Shown: in pieces, positions 51,176 through 58,531 of the stretch
Position numbering within the stretch: position 1 is the first letter of the stretch
Layout: the number at the start of each line of letters is the position of its first letter
Origin: Jiangella sp. DSM 45060
GTDB taxonomy: Bacteria; Actinomycetota; Actinomycetes; Jiangellales; Jiangellaceae
Length of the DNA: 64,000 nucleotides
Direction of reading: 5' to 3'
Assembly (NCBI RefSeq): GCF_900105175.1
Contig: NZ_LT629771.1
Location: 2,604,001-2,668,000 of the forward strand
Notes under the pieces: model-generated
What the model saw: the letters and a program-made list of their open reading frames with translations, nothing else
The model's database searches: none
Told to the model about the DNA's origin: nothing
Made by a program: the position numbers and the translations under genes

Positions 51176-52030
51176 CTACTTGATCGCGCCCATCGACAGG
51201 CCGCGGACGAGCTGCTTCTGCGCCACCCAGCCGGCCAGCACCACCGGCAGCGAGGCCAGCGTCGCCGCGGCGGCCAGCTGCGCCCAGTAGAGGCCCTCGC
51301 TGGTCATGAAGCCGACGAGGAACAGCGGCACCGTCGCGGCCTGCGACGCGGTGAGGTTGACGGAGAAGAAGAACTCGTTCCACGAGAAGATCACGCAGAT
51401 CAGCGCCGTCGCCGCCAGTCCGGGCGCCACCATGGGCAGCATGACGCGCAGCAGCGTCTGCCGCAGCGACGCGCCGTCCATCGCGGCCGCCTCGAGCACC
51501 TCGGCCGGGATCTCCTGCAGGAACGAGCGCATCATCCACACCGCGATCGGCAGGTTCATCGCCGTGTAGAGCACGACCAGCGTCCACACGTTGTCCAGCG
51601 CGCCGATGCGCCCGGCGATGACGTAGATCGGCACGATCACCGCCACGACCGGCAGCATCTTCGTCGAGATGAAGAAGAACAGCACGTCCTGCGTCTTCCT
51701 CACCGGCCGGATCGCCAGCGCGTACGCCGCCGGCACCGCCAGCAGCAGCACGAGCAGCGTCGACACCGTCGTCGCGAACAGCGAGTTGAGGAAGTACGGC
51801 CAGGCGCCGGCGTCGAACAGCGCGCGGAACTGCTCCAGCGTCGGGGTGAAGAAGAGGCTCGGCGGGTCGGTGTACGCGTCGGCCTCGTGCTTGAACGCGG
51901 TGATCACCATCCAGAGCACCGGGAAGAAGAAGACGATCCCGATGATCCAGGTCAGGGCGGTGAGCAGGCCGGCGGACCGGCGGCGCGGCGGGGCCCCAGG
52001 TCCGCTGGCGGTGGCGGTGGCGGTGGTCAT
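51176..52030 (-). CDS. ABC transporter permease, MalG type (carbohydrate uptake)
   Basis: A 284-residue permease with six helices. The EAA loop is VLEAAAMDGASLRQTLLRVM followed by LP, and the N-terminus ALTWIIGIVFFFPVLWMVIT AFK is typical of CUT1 carbohydrate permeases. It ends with RGLSMGAIK. The start overlaps the upstream permease stop (ATGA). It is last in the operon; no ATPase gene follows. Confidence 0.92.
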   Translation of the reverse strand: MTTATATASGPGAPPRRRSAGLLTALTWIIGIVFFFPVLWMVITAFKHEADAYTDPPSLFFTPTLEQFRALFDAGAWPYFLNSLFATTVSTLLVLLLAVPAAYALAIRPVRKTQDVLFFFISTKMLPVVAVIVPIYVIAGRIGALDNVWTLVVLYTAMNLPIAVWMMRSFLQEIPAEVLEAAAMDGASLRQTLLRVMLPMVAPGLAATALICVIFSWNEFFFSVNLTASQAATVPLFLVGFMTSEGLYWAQLAAAATLASLPVVLAGWVAQKQLVRGLSMGAIK

Positions 52031-52974
52031 CGGTCCTCCTGCGCGAACGAGCGGAACAGCAGCCGCAGCGCGAGCGTCGCGACGACGATGGTGCCGATGA
52101 CGACGACCACGCCCATGGCCGCGGCCTGGCCGACGTCGAAGCCGAGGAACGCCCGCTGGTAGATGTAGAAGGGCAGGTTGGCGCTGGCGGTGCCGGGCCC
52201 GCCCTGCGTCATGATGTAGATCTGGTCGAACGTGTTGACCACGTAGATCGCGCCCAGCAGCACGCCCAGCTCGATGTAGCGGCGCAGGTGCGGCAGCGTG
52301 ATCGAGCGGAACGTCCGGGCCGCGCCCGCGCCGTCGACCTGCGCGGCCTCCAGCACGTCGCGGCCCTGGCTCTGCAGCCCGGCCAGCACCAGCAGCGCCA
52401 TGAACGGCGTCCACTGCCACACCAGGGCGGCGATGACGGAGACGAGCGGCGCGGAGCTGGTCCAGTCGTAGTCGTCCGCGCCGAACGGCGACAGCACGAA
52501 GTTCACGATGCCGAACAGCGGGTCCAGCATCGTCGTCTTCCACACCAGCGCGCCGGCCACCGGCATGATGAGGAACGGCGTGATGATCAAGGTCCGCACG
52601 ACCGACCGGCCGACGAACTTGCGGTCCAGCAGCAGCGCCAGCCCGACGCCCAGCAGCATCGAGACGATCACGCAGCCGCCGGTGATGACGATGGTGTTGA
52701 GGGCGGCCTGGCGGAACACCCGGTCGGCGAAGACGTCGACGTAGTTGGACAGCCCGACGAACCGCTCGGAGCCCGGCCGGACCAGGTTCCACGAGTTCAG
52801 CGAGTACCAGAGCGTGACGAGGAACGGGATCTGCGTCACGACGATGGCGAAGACCAGCGCGGGCAGCAGGGGCGCGCGCCGCCGCCAGCCCTCGCGGCGC
52901 GCGGAGTGGACGGGCGCGCGTGCCGGGGCGGCCGGTCGCGGCGGGACGGCGGTGGTGGCGACGTCGGTGCTCAC
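52027..52974 (-). CDS. ABC transporter permease, MalF type (carbohydrate uptake)
   Basis: A 315-residue permease with about six helices: LLPALVFAIVVTQIPFLVTL, the EAA loop VLEAAQVDGAGAARTFRSIT followed by LP, and IYIMTQGGPGTASANLPFYI. It pairs with the MalG-type permease as the membrane channel. The GTG start overlaps the binding-protein stop (GTGA). It has a charged, proline-rich N-terminal tail. Confidence 0.92.
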   Translation of the reverse strand: MSTDVATTAVPPRPAAPARAPVHSARREGWRRRAPLLPALVFAIVVTQIPFLVTLWYSLNSWNLVRPGSERFVGLSNYVDVFADRVFRQAALNTIVITGGCVIVSMLLGVGLALLLDRKFVGRSVVRTLIITPFLIMPVAGALVWKTTMLDPLFGIVNFVLSPFGADDYDWTSSAPLVSVIAALVWQWTPFMALLVLAGLQSQGRDVLEAAQVDGAGAARTFRSITLPHLRRYIELGVLLGAIYVVNTFDQIYIMTQGGPGTASANLPFYIYQRAFLGFDVGQAAAMGVVVVIGTIVVATLALRLLFRSFAQEDR

Positions 52975-54329
52975 GAGTCCTCCTCCTGGTATGACTCGCC
53001 GACGGTCTCGGCGTAGCGCTGCGCCTGGTCCAGCGCCTCGTCGACGCTGATCTGGCCGGCGATGGCGGCGGAGATCTGCTGGCCGACCCGGGTGCCGAGG
53101 TCCTGGAACTCCGGGATGGCGAGGAACTGGATGCCGTCGTAGGGGACCGGCGCGGTCATCGTGTGGTCCTGGTCGGCCACCTCCATCGACGACAGCGTCG
53201 GCTCGGCGAACGCGGCCGCCACCTCGGCGTACTGGGGGATCTCGTAGGTCGAGGTGCGGCTGCCGGGCGGCACCCGCTCCCAGCCCAGCTCCTCGGCGAC
53301 GAGGTGCGGGTAGTCCTTGTCGGTCATCCAGGCGATGAAGTCCCACGCCTCGTCCGGGTGGTCCGACGACGACGGGATGCCCAGCGACCACGTGTACAGC
53401 CAGCCGCTGGCGTCGGTCTCGACGACCGGCGCCGGCGCGTAGCCGTTGCGGCCGGCGGTGACGGAGTCCTCGGGGCTCTCGACGACGTTGACCATCGACG
53501 TCGCGTCGTACCACATGGCCGCCTGGCCCTGGCCGTAGCGCGTCGCGCAGTCGGCGAAACCGCTGGTGGCGGCGCCGGCCTGGCCGTGCTCGCGGACGAG
53601 GTCGACGTAGAACCCGACCGCCTCGCGGACCTCGGGGGAGTCCAGCCGCGCGTTCCAGTCCTCGTCGAACCACTGGCCGCCGAACGTGTTGATGACGGTG
53701 TTCAGCGGCGCCAGGTTCTCGCCCCAGCCGGCCAGTCCGCGCAGGCAGATGCCGTTCATCCCGGGGTTGGCCTGCTCGATGGCGGCGGCCAGCTCGCGCA
53801 CCTCGGGCCAGGTCGGCCGTTCCGGCATGGTCAGCCCGGCCGCGTCGAACAGGTCCTGCCGGTACACCAGGAACGACGACTCGCCGTAGAACGGGACGGA
53901 GTACATGTCGCCCTGGTAGGACAGCGACTCGCGCACCGGGGCGATGAAGTCGTGGGTGTCGTAGTCGTCGGTCGCGTCGGCGTAGGGCTGGAGGTCGACC
54001 AGCCAGCCGTTCTCGGCCCACATGGCGGTCTCGTAGTTGCTGACCATGATGACGTCGAACTCGCCGCCGCCGGTGGCCACGGACGCGGTGATCTTCGCCC
54101 GCGACTCGTTCTCCGGCAGCGAGACGAAGTCGACGTCGACGCCGGGGTGGGCGGCCCGGAAGTCGTCGGCCAGCGCGATGGCGTCGGTCATCTGCGGGTT
54201 CGACACCACCGCGACGACGATGGTCGTGCCGTCGCCTGACCCGGACGTCAGCGCCCCGGCGCCGGCACAGGCGCTCAGCACCGCCAGGGAGCCGCCCGCG
54301 GCCGCCAGCCGCAGCGCCCGCCGGCTCAT
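52971..54329 (-). CDS. Extracellular solute-binding lipoprotein (family 1)
   Basis: A 452-residue binding protein of the sugar/polyol type. The signal ends in the lipobox LSAC (Cys21). DDFRAAHPGVDVDFVSLPEN, GEFDVIMVSNYETAMWAENG, YSVPFYGESSFLVYRQDLFD and GQGQAAMWYDATSMVNVV are family motifs. It delivers the substrate to the two permeases. The start overlaps the dehydrogenase stop (ATGA). Confidence 0.92.
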   Translation of the reverse strand: MSRRALRLAAAGGSLAVLSACAGAGALTSGSGDGTTIVVAVVSNPQMTDAIALADDFRAAHPGVDVDFVSLPENESRAKITASVATGGGEFDVIMVSNYETAMWAENGWLVDLQPYADATDDYDTHDFIAPVRESLSYQGDMYSVPFYGESSFLVYRQDLFDAAGLTMPERPTWPEVRELAAAIEQANPGMNGICLRGLAGWGENLAPLNTVINTFGGQWFDEDWNARLDSPEVREAVGFYVDLVREHGQAGAATSGFADCATRYGQGQAAMWYDATSMVNVVESPEDSVTAGRNGYAPAPVVETDASGWLYTWSLGIPSSSDHPDEAWDFIAWMTDKDYPHLVAEELGWERVPPGSRTSTYEIPQYAEVAAAFAEPTLSSMEVADQDHTMTAPVPYDGIQFLAIPEFQDLGTRVGQQISAAIAGQISVDEALDQAQRYAETVGESYQEEDS

Positions 54330-55327
54330 GCCGCGCCGCCCGGCGTCACCTGGGCCTTGATCGTCGCGCCGGAGCGCACGAGGTCGAGGAGCGCGGGGAA
54401 CTCGTCCAGCCCGGCGGTGTGCGAGACCAGCGGTTCCGTGCGCACCTGCCCGGACGCGACCAGCTCGACCGCGTCGCCGAAGCTGTGCAGCACCGCCATC
54501 GACCCGACGACGGTGATCTCGTCGTTGTAGATGCGGAACGGCGACAGCGCGAGCCGTGCCTCGGCCGTCGCGACGCCGAACACCTGCAGCCGGCCGCCGC
54601 GGTCGAGCGCGCCGAACGCCGCCTCCAGTGCGGGCACCGCGCCGGTGACGTCGACGGCGGCGTCGAAGCGCTGGGTCGGCAGCTCCGGCACCGAGGTCGC
54701 GACCTCGGCCGCGCCCAGCTCCGTCGCCAGCGGCAGCTTGCCCGCCGCGAGGTCGACGACGCTGACCCGGGCGCCGGCCGCCACCAGCAGCTGCGTCATG
54801 ATCAGGCCCATCGTGCCGGCGCCGAGCACGAGCACCCGCTCGCCGGGCTCCGCGCCGAGCCGGCGCAGCCCGTGCACCGCGCACGAGACGGGCTCGATCA
54901 GCGCGCCCTGCGCGACGGTCAGCCCGTCCGGCAGCCGGTAGCAGGACGCCGCCGGGACCTTGACGTACTCGGCGAACGCGCCGTCGACGGTGTCGCCGAC
55001 GGCGCCCCAGTTCTCGCACAGGTTGCCGCGGCCGCGGCGGCACTGGCGGCAGTACCCGCAGAACAGCGACGGGTCGACGGCGACGCGGTCGCCCACGGCG
55101 ACGCCGGTCGCGACGCCGGGGCCGACCTCGGCCACGACGCCGGCGAACTCGTGCCCCGGGACCAGGGGGTACGGGCTGGGCGGGAACTCGCCCGCCGCGA
55201 TGTGCAGGTCGGTGCCGCACAGCCCGCAGGCGCCGACCGCGACGACGACGTCGCCGGGTCCGGGGACCGGGTCGGGCACGTCGCGGACGGTGATCTCGCC
55301 AGGCTTCTCGATGACGACGGCACGCAT
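54326..55327 (-). CDS. Zinc-dependent alcohol/polyol dehydrogenase (MDR family)
   Basis: A 333-residue medium-chain dehydrogenase. Catalytic zinc ligands lie in GACGLCGTDLH and PGHEFAG; the structural zinc cluster is CGYCRQCRRGRGNLC. VLVLGAGTMGLIMTQLLVAA is the NAD-binding motif. It resembles sorbitol/threonine dehydrogenases. AAGGAGG precedes the ATG at 55327. It is first in the ABC operon, which suggests oxidation of the imported polyol or sugar. Confidence 0.92.
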   Translation of the reverse strand: MRAVVIEKPGEITVRDVPDPVPGPGDVVVAVGACGLCGTDLHIAAGEFPPSPYPLVPGHEFAGVVAEVGPGVATGVAVGDRVAVDPSLFCGYCRQCRRGRGNLCENWGAVGDTVDGAFAEYVKVPAASCYRLPDGLTVAQGALIEPVSCAVHGLRRLGAEPGERVLVLGAGTMGLIMTQLLVAAGARVSVVDLAAGKLPLATELGAAEVATSVPELPTQRFDAAVDVTGAVPALEAAFGALDRGGRLQVFGVATAEARLALSPFRIYNDEITVVGSMAVLHSFGDAVELVASGQVRTEPLVSHTAGLDEFPALLDLVRSGATIKAQVTPGGAA

Positions 55328-55343
55328 GCAGCCTCCTTGCGCT

Positions 55344-55374
55344 CGCTCATATGAGCGAATTAGCCGCTCATATG
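55344..55374. promoter_or_regulatory. Tandem CGCTCATATG boxes, candidate SorC operator
   Basis: CGCTCATATGAGCG (55344-55357) is a perfect 14-bp palindrome, and a second CGCTCATATG starts at 55365, exactly 21 bp later. A TACAAT -10 box for the regulator gene follows at 55377-55382. The site lies between the divergent ABC operon and SorC gene. Confidence 0.65.
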
Positions 55375-55425
55375 TGTACAATGAAGGTTGTATCGCGGTC
55401 ACATGGAACGGTCAAGGGGGTTGTC

Positions 55426-56418
55426 ATGCCACGCAGGGGCAGGCCACCGGCCGGCGGCGGCTCGGCCACCAGCCCGTCCGACCTCGTGCTCGCGGGCGCC
55501 GTGGCCCGCCGGCACTACGTCGACGGCCGGTCGAAGGTGGAGATCGCCGACGAGTTCGGGCTGTCCCGGTTCCAGGTCGCGCGCATCCTCACCGAGGCGC
55601 GGGCGCGCGGCTGGGTCCGGGTCGAGATCACCCTGCCCGGCCACCTCGACGATGAGCTGTCCATGGCGCTGCGCGACGCCACCGGCGTGCGCGACGCCGT
55701 GGTCGTCGAGGCGCCGGCGCAGCCCGAGACCGCCACCCGCGACGAGCTGGCCGCCGTGGTCGCCGAGCTGGTCGCCGACACCGTCCGCCCTGGTCAGGTG
55801 TTGGGGCTGACCTGGAGCCGCACCATCGAGGCGATGTCGCGGCGGCTGCACCGGCTGGCGCCGTGCACGGTCGTCCAGCTGGCCGGGTCGATGTCGGTCG
55901 AGGGCTCGTCGGCCGGCACCGTCGAGGTGGTGCGGTCGGTGGCGGCCGCGGCCGGCGGCGAGGCGCTGCCCATCTACGCGCCCCTGGTGGTCGACGACGC
56001 CGCGACGGCGGCCGGGCTGCGCCGGCAGCGCGAGATCGCCCGCGCGCTGGACCGGGCGAAGGCGCTCGACGTCGCCGTCGTGTCGGTCGGCAGCTGGGGG
56101 CCCGGCCTGTCGACGGTGTGGGACGCCGTCACCGCGGCCGAGCGGGCCGAGGCGCTGGAACGCGGCGCCGTCGGCGAGTCCGGCGCGCGGCTGTTCGACG
56201 CCGCCGGACGCGACGTCACCGGCGGCTTCGACGAACGCGTCGTCGGCGTGCCGCTGCAGGCGCTGCGCGACACCCCGGTCGTCATCGCCACCGCGTACGG
56301 CGCGCGGCGGGCCGAGGCCGCGCTCGCGGCGGTCCGCGGCGGCTTCGTCACGACGCTCGTCACCGACGCCGCACTGGCCCGCCGGCTGCTCGAGCTCGCC
56401 GCCCCGTCATCGTCGTGA
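55426..56418 (+). CDS. SorC/DeoR family sugar-binding transcriptional regulator
   Basis: A 330-residue regulator. The HTH is VARRHYVDGRSKVEIADEFG, LSRFQVARILTEARARGWVR. The SorC effector domain follows (QVLGLTWSRTIEAMSRRLHR, VVQLAGSM, DVAVVSVGSWGPGLSTVWDA, VGVPLQALRDTPVVIATAYG) and would bind a phosphorylated sugar. ATG 55426 has AAGGGGG upstream. It is divergent from the ABC/dehydrogenase operon and probably controls it. Confidence 0.92.
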   Translation: MPRRGRPPAGGGSATSPSDLVLAGAVARRHYVDGRSKVEIADEFGLSRFQVARILTEARARGWVRVEITLPGHLDDELSMALRDATGVRDAVVVEAPAQPETATRDELAAVVAELVADTVRPGQVLGLTWSRTIEAMSRRLHRLAPCTVVQLAGSMSVEGSSAGTVEVVRSVAAAAGGEALPIYAPLVVDDAATAAGLRRQREIARALDRAKALDVAVVSVGSWGPGLSTVWDAVTAAERAEALERGAVGESGARLFDAAGRDVTGGFDERVVGVPLQALRDTPVVIATAYGARRAEAALAAVRGGFVTTLVTDAALARRLLELAAPSSS

Positions 56419-56456
56419 CGCCTGGTGTTCGCCCGGCGGGTCTAGGGTGTGTCGCC

Positions 56457-57662
56457 ATGCGCACCTCGATCCGTGCCGTCGCGGTGACGGCGGCCCTGAC
56501 CACGGCCGCGGCGGTGCTGGCCGCGGCACCGGCGAACGCCGACCGGCCCGGCGCCGCCGAGCTCCGCGTCGCCACCTACAACCTGAGCCTGAACCGCGCC
56601 GCCGAGGGTGAGCTGGAGGACGACCTGTCCACCGGCGCCGACCCCCAGGCACGCGCCGTCGCCGAGGTCATCCAGCGGACCCGGCCCGACATCGTCCTGC
56701 TGAACGAGTTCGACTACGTCGAGGGCGGAGTCGCGGCCGACCTCTTCCGCGCCAACTACCTGGAGACCGGCCAGGGCGGCGCCGACCCGATCGAGTACCC
56801 GTACGCCTACGTCGCGCCGTCCAACACCGGCGTCCCGAGCGGCTTCGACCTCAACAACGACGGCACGGTCGGCGGCGGCGACGACGCCTTCGGGTTCGGG
56901 CTGTTCCCCGGCCAGTACGGCATGGCCGTGCTGTCGAGGTACCCGATCCTCGAGGAGGACGTCCGCACGTTCCAGGACTTCCTCTGGAAGGACCTGCCGG
57001 GCTCGCTGCTGCCGACGGACTTCTACTCGCCGGAGGAGCAGGCGGTGCTCCGGCTGTCCAGCAAGTCGCACTGGGACGTGCCGGTGCGGGTGGGCGGCCG
57101 CACGGTGCACGTGCTGGTCTCGCACCCGACGCCGCCGACGTTCGACGGCCCCGAGGATCGCAACGGCCGGCGCAACCACGACGAGATCCGCTTCTGGGCC
57201 GAGTACGTCGGCCCGGGCCGGGCCACCTGGATCTACGACGACGAGGGCCGGCGCGGCGGGCTGAAACCGGGCTCGGCGTTCGTCATCATGGGCGACCAGA
57301 ACAGCGACCCCGTCGACGGCGACTCCGTGCCCGGCGCCATCCAGCAGCTGCTGGACCACCCCCGCGTCGTCGACCCGCTGCCCACGTCGGCCGGCGCCCC
57401 CGAAGCGGCCGTCCTGCAAGGCGGCGCCAACGCGACGCACGGCGGCGACCCGCGCTACGACACCGCCGACTTCGCCGACACCGCGCCGGGCAACCTGCGC
57501 GCCGACTACGTCCTGCCGTCGCGGCAGCTCCGGCCGGTCGACGCGGGCGTGTTCTGGCCGGTCCGCTCCGACCCGCTGTCCCGGCTGACCGGCGAGTTCC
57601 CGTTCCCGACCAGCGACCACCGCCTCGTCTGGGTGGACGTCCGGGTCCCGGGGGGTCGCTAG
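56457..57662 (+). CDS. Secreted endonuclease/exonuclease/phosphatase family protein
   Basis: A 401-residue exported EEP-fold enzyme. The signal peptide is RTSIRAVAVTAALTTAAAVL then AAAPANA. Motifs LRVATYNLSLN, DIVLLNEFDYV, GQYGMAVLSRYPI, LVSHPTPPTFD, AFVIMGDQNSDPVDGDS and the terminal TSDHRLVWVDVRV mark the active site. It may act as a secreted nuclease, phytase-like or phosphodiesterase enzyme. A TAGGGT box (56443-56448) lies eight bases before the ATG. Its stop abuts an IS remnant. Confidence 0.88.
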   Translation: MRTSIRAVAVTAALTTAAAVLAAAPANADRPGAAELRVATYNLSLNRAAEGELEDDLSTGADPQARAVAEVIQRTRPDIVLLNEFDYVEGGVAADLFRANYLETGQGGADPIEYPYAYVAPSNTGVPSGFDLNNDGTVGGGDDAFGFGLFPGQYGMAVLSRYPILEEDVRTFQDFLWKDLPGSLLPTDFYSPEEQAVLRLSSKSHWDVPVRVGGRTVHVLVSHPTPPTFDGPEDRNGRRNHDEIRFWAEYVGPGRATWIYDDEGRRGGLKPGSAFVIMGDQNSDPVDGDSVPGAIQQLLDHPRVVDPLPTSAGAPEAAVLQGGANATHGGDPRYDTADFADTAPGNLRADYVLPSRQLRPVDAGVFWPVRSDPLSRLTGEFPFPTSDHRLVWVDVRVPGGR

Positions 57663-57849
57663 ATGTGGTTCCGCGTGAGGTTGTGAACGCGGTCGGCGGG
57701 TGTGCGTCCTGCGATGCCGGCGTTGGCGAAGAACTCCCGGGCGCCTTCCCAGAACCCGGCGGCGGTCTGTTTGCGTTCGTCGTCGAGGTGTTCGGAGTCG
57801 ACAGGCGGGAGTAGGAATCGACCGCGTGGCCCGATACCGCCTCGCCCAC
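57659..57849 (-). pseudogene. IS481-like transposase remnant with frameshifts
   Basis: Two minus-strand frames join into one rve-domain piece. Frame one gives SGHAVDSYSRL (to about 57801); frame two gives SEHLDDERKQTAAGFWEGAR then EFFANAGI and ends at TAG 57659. In intact IS481 transposases these read HAVDDYSRL-YSE then DE-K-T-AGF-RA--FA--GI. A frameshift separates them and the following RV-TDN motif is lost. Only about 190 bp survive. Confidence 0.6.
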
Positions 57850-57897
57850 TTGGCCGCGGTCTACGTCAGCCGCTCACAACGTCCGTGGGAACTACAG

Positions 57898-58245
57898 CTA
57901 GACCTGCTGGAGCCAGAGCAGCAGCCACACCACGGCCAGCACGACGGCGCCCAGCGCCGCCGGCCGCACCCACCACGTCGTCGGCTCGTCCCGATCCTGC
58001 TGGACGAGCCGGCGGCGCAGCCGTTCCACCGCGACCAGCAGCCCACCGGCCGCGAGGCCGATCGGCACGGCGACGGCGGCGTGCACCAGCCAGGCGCCGG
58101 ACCGCGACGGTCCGCCCCAGGCGTCGTCGTAGGGGCCGGGGTCGACCAGCCCGTAGAACGGGCCACGCGCGATCACGAGCACGATCATGGCGATGAGCAG
58201 CAACTGGACCAGCCGGAGGCCGCCGCGCAGGGGTGCGGTCGTCAT
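57898..58245 (-). CDS. Small membrane protein, function unknown
   Basis: A 115-residue protein with about three hydrophobic helices: LRLVQLLLIAMIVLVIARGP, AWLVHAAVAVPIGLAAGGLL and ALGAVVLAVVWLLLWLQ. A charged loop, RLRRRLVQQDRDEPTTWW, separates the last two. I do not recognise the family. ATG 58245 is used because it starts the hydrophobic domain; an upstream frame to 58314 looks non-coding. Confidence 0.6.
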   Translation of the reverse strand: MTTAPLRGGLRLVQLLLIAMIVLVIARGPFYGLVDPGPYDDAWGGPSRSGAWLVHAAVAVPIGLAAGGLLVAVERLRRRLVQQDRDEPTTWWVRPAALGAVVLAVVWLLLWLQQV

Positions 58246-58531
58246 GGCCCGGACGCTACGGGCGGGGCCGCCGCGCGTCGTCATACCGCAGAGCCATCGT
58301 CGGACCCGTACCACAGAGGTACGGGCGGGTGCACATTGTCAGGCTGTTGTCAGGGTGCTGTAGCTGTTGCGCGGCGCCCGGACACGACATCGTTGTTCCC
58401 GCGGGGGGAGGAGTGCCGGATCCCGTAGCAGATGTGGGTGGACATGGCCAGGCGCCGGCGCCGCACAGCTTGGCCGGCAGCGCGTCTAGCGGGGGGCAAG
58501 ACCGCTGCCGGCCGGGCACCTTCCCCGGTGA

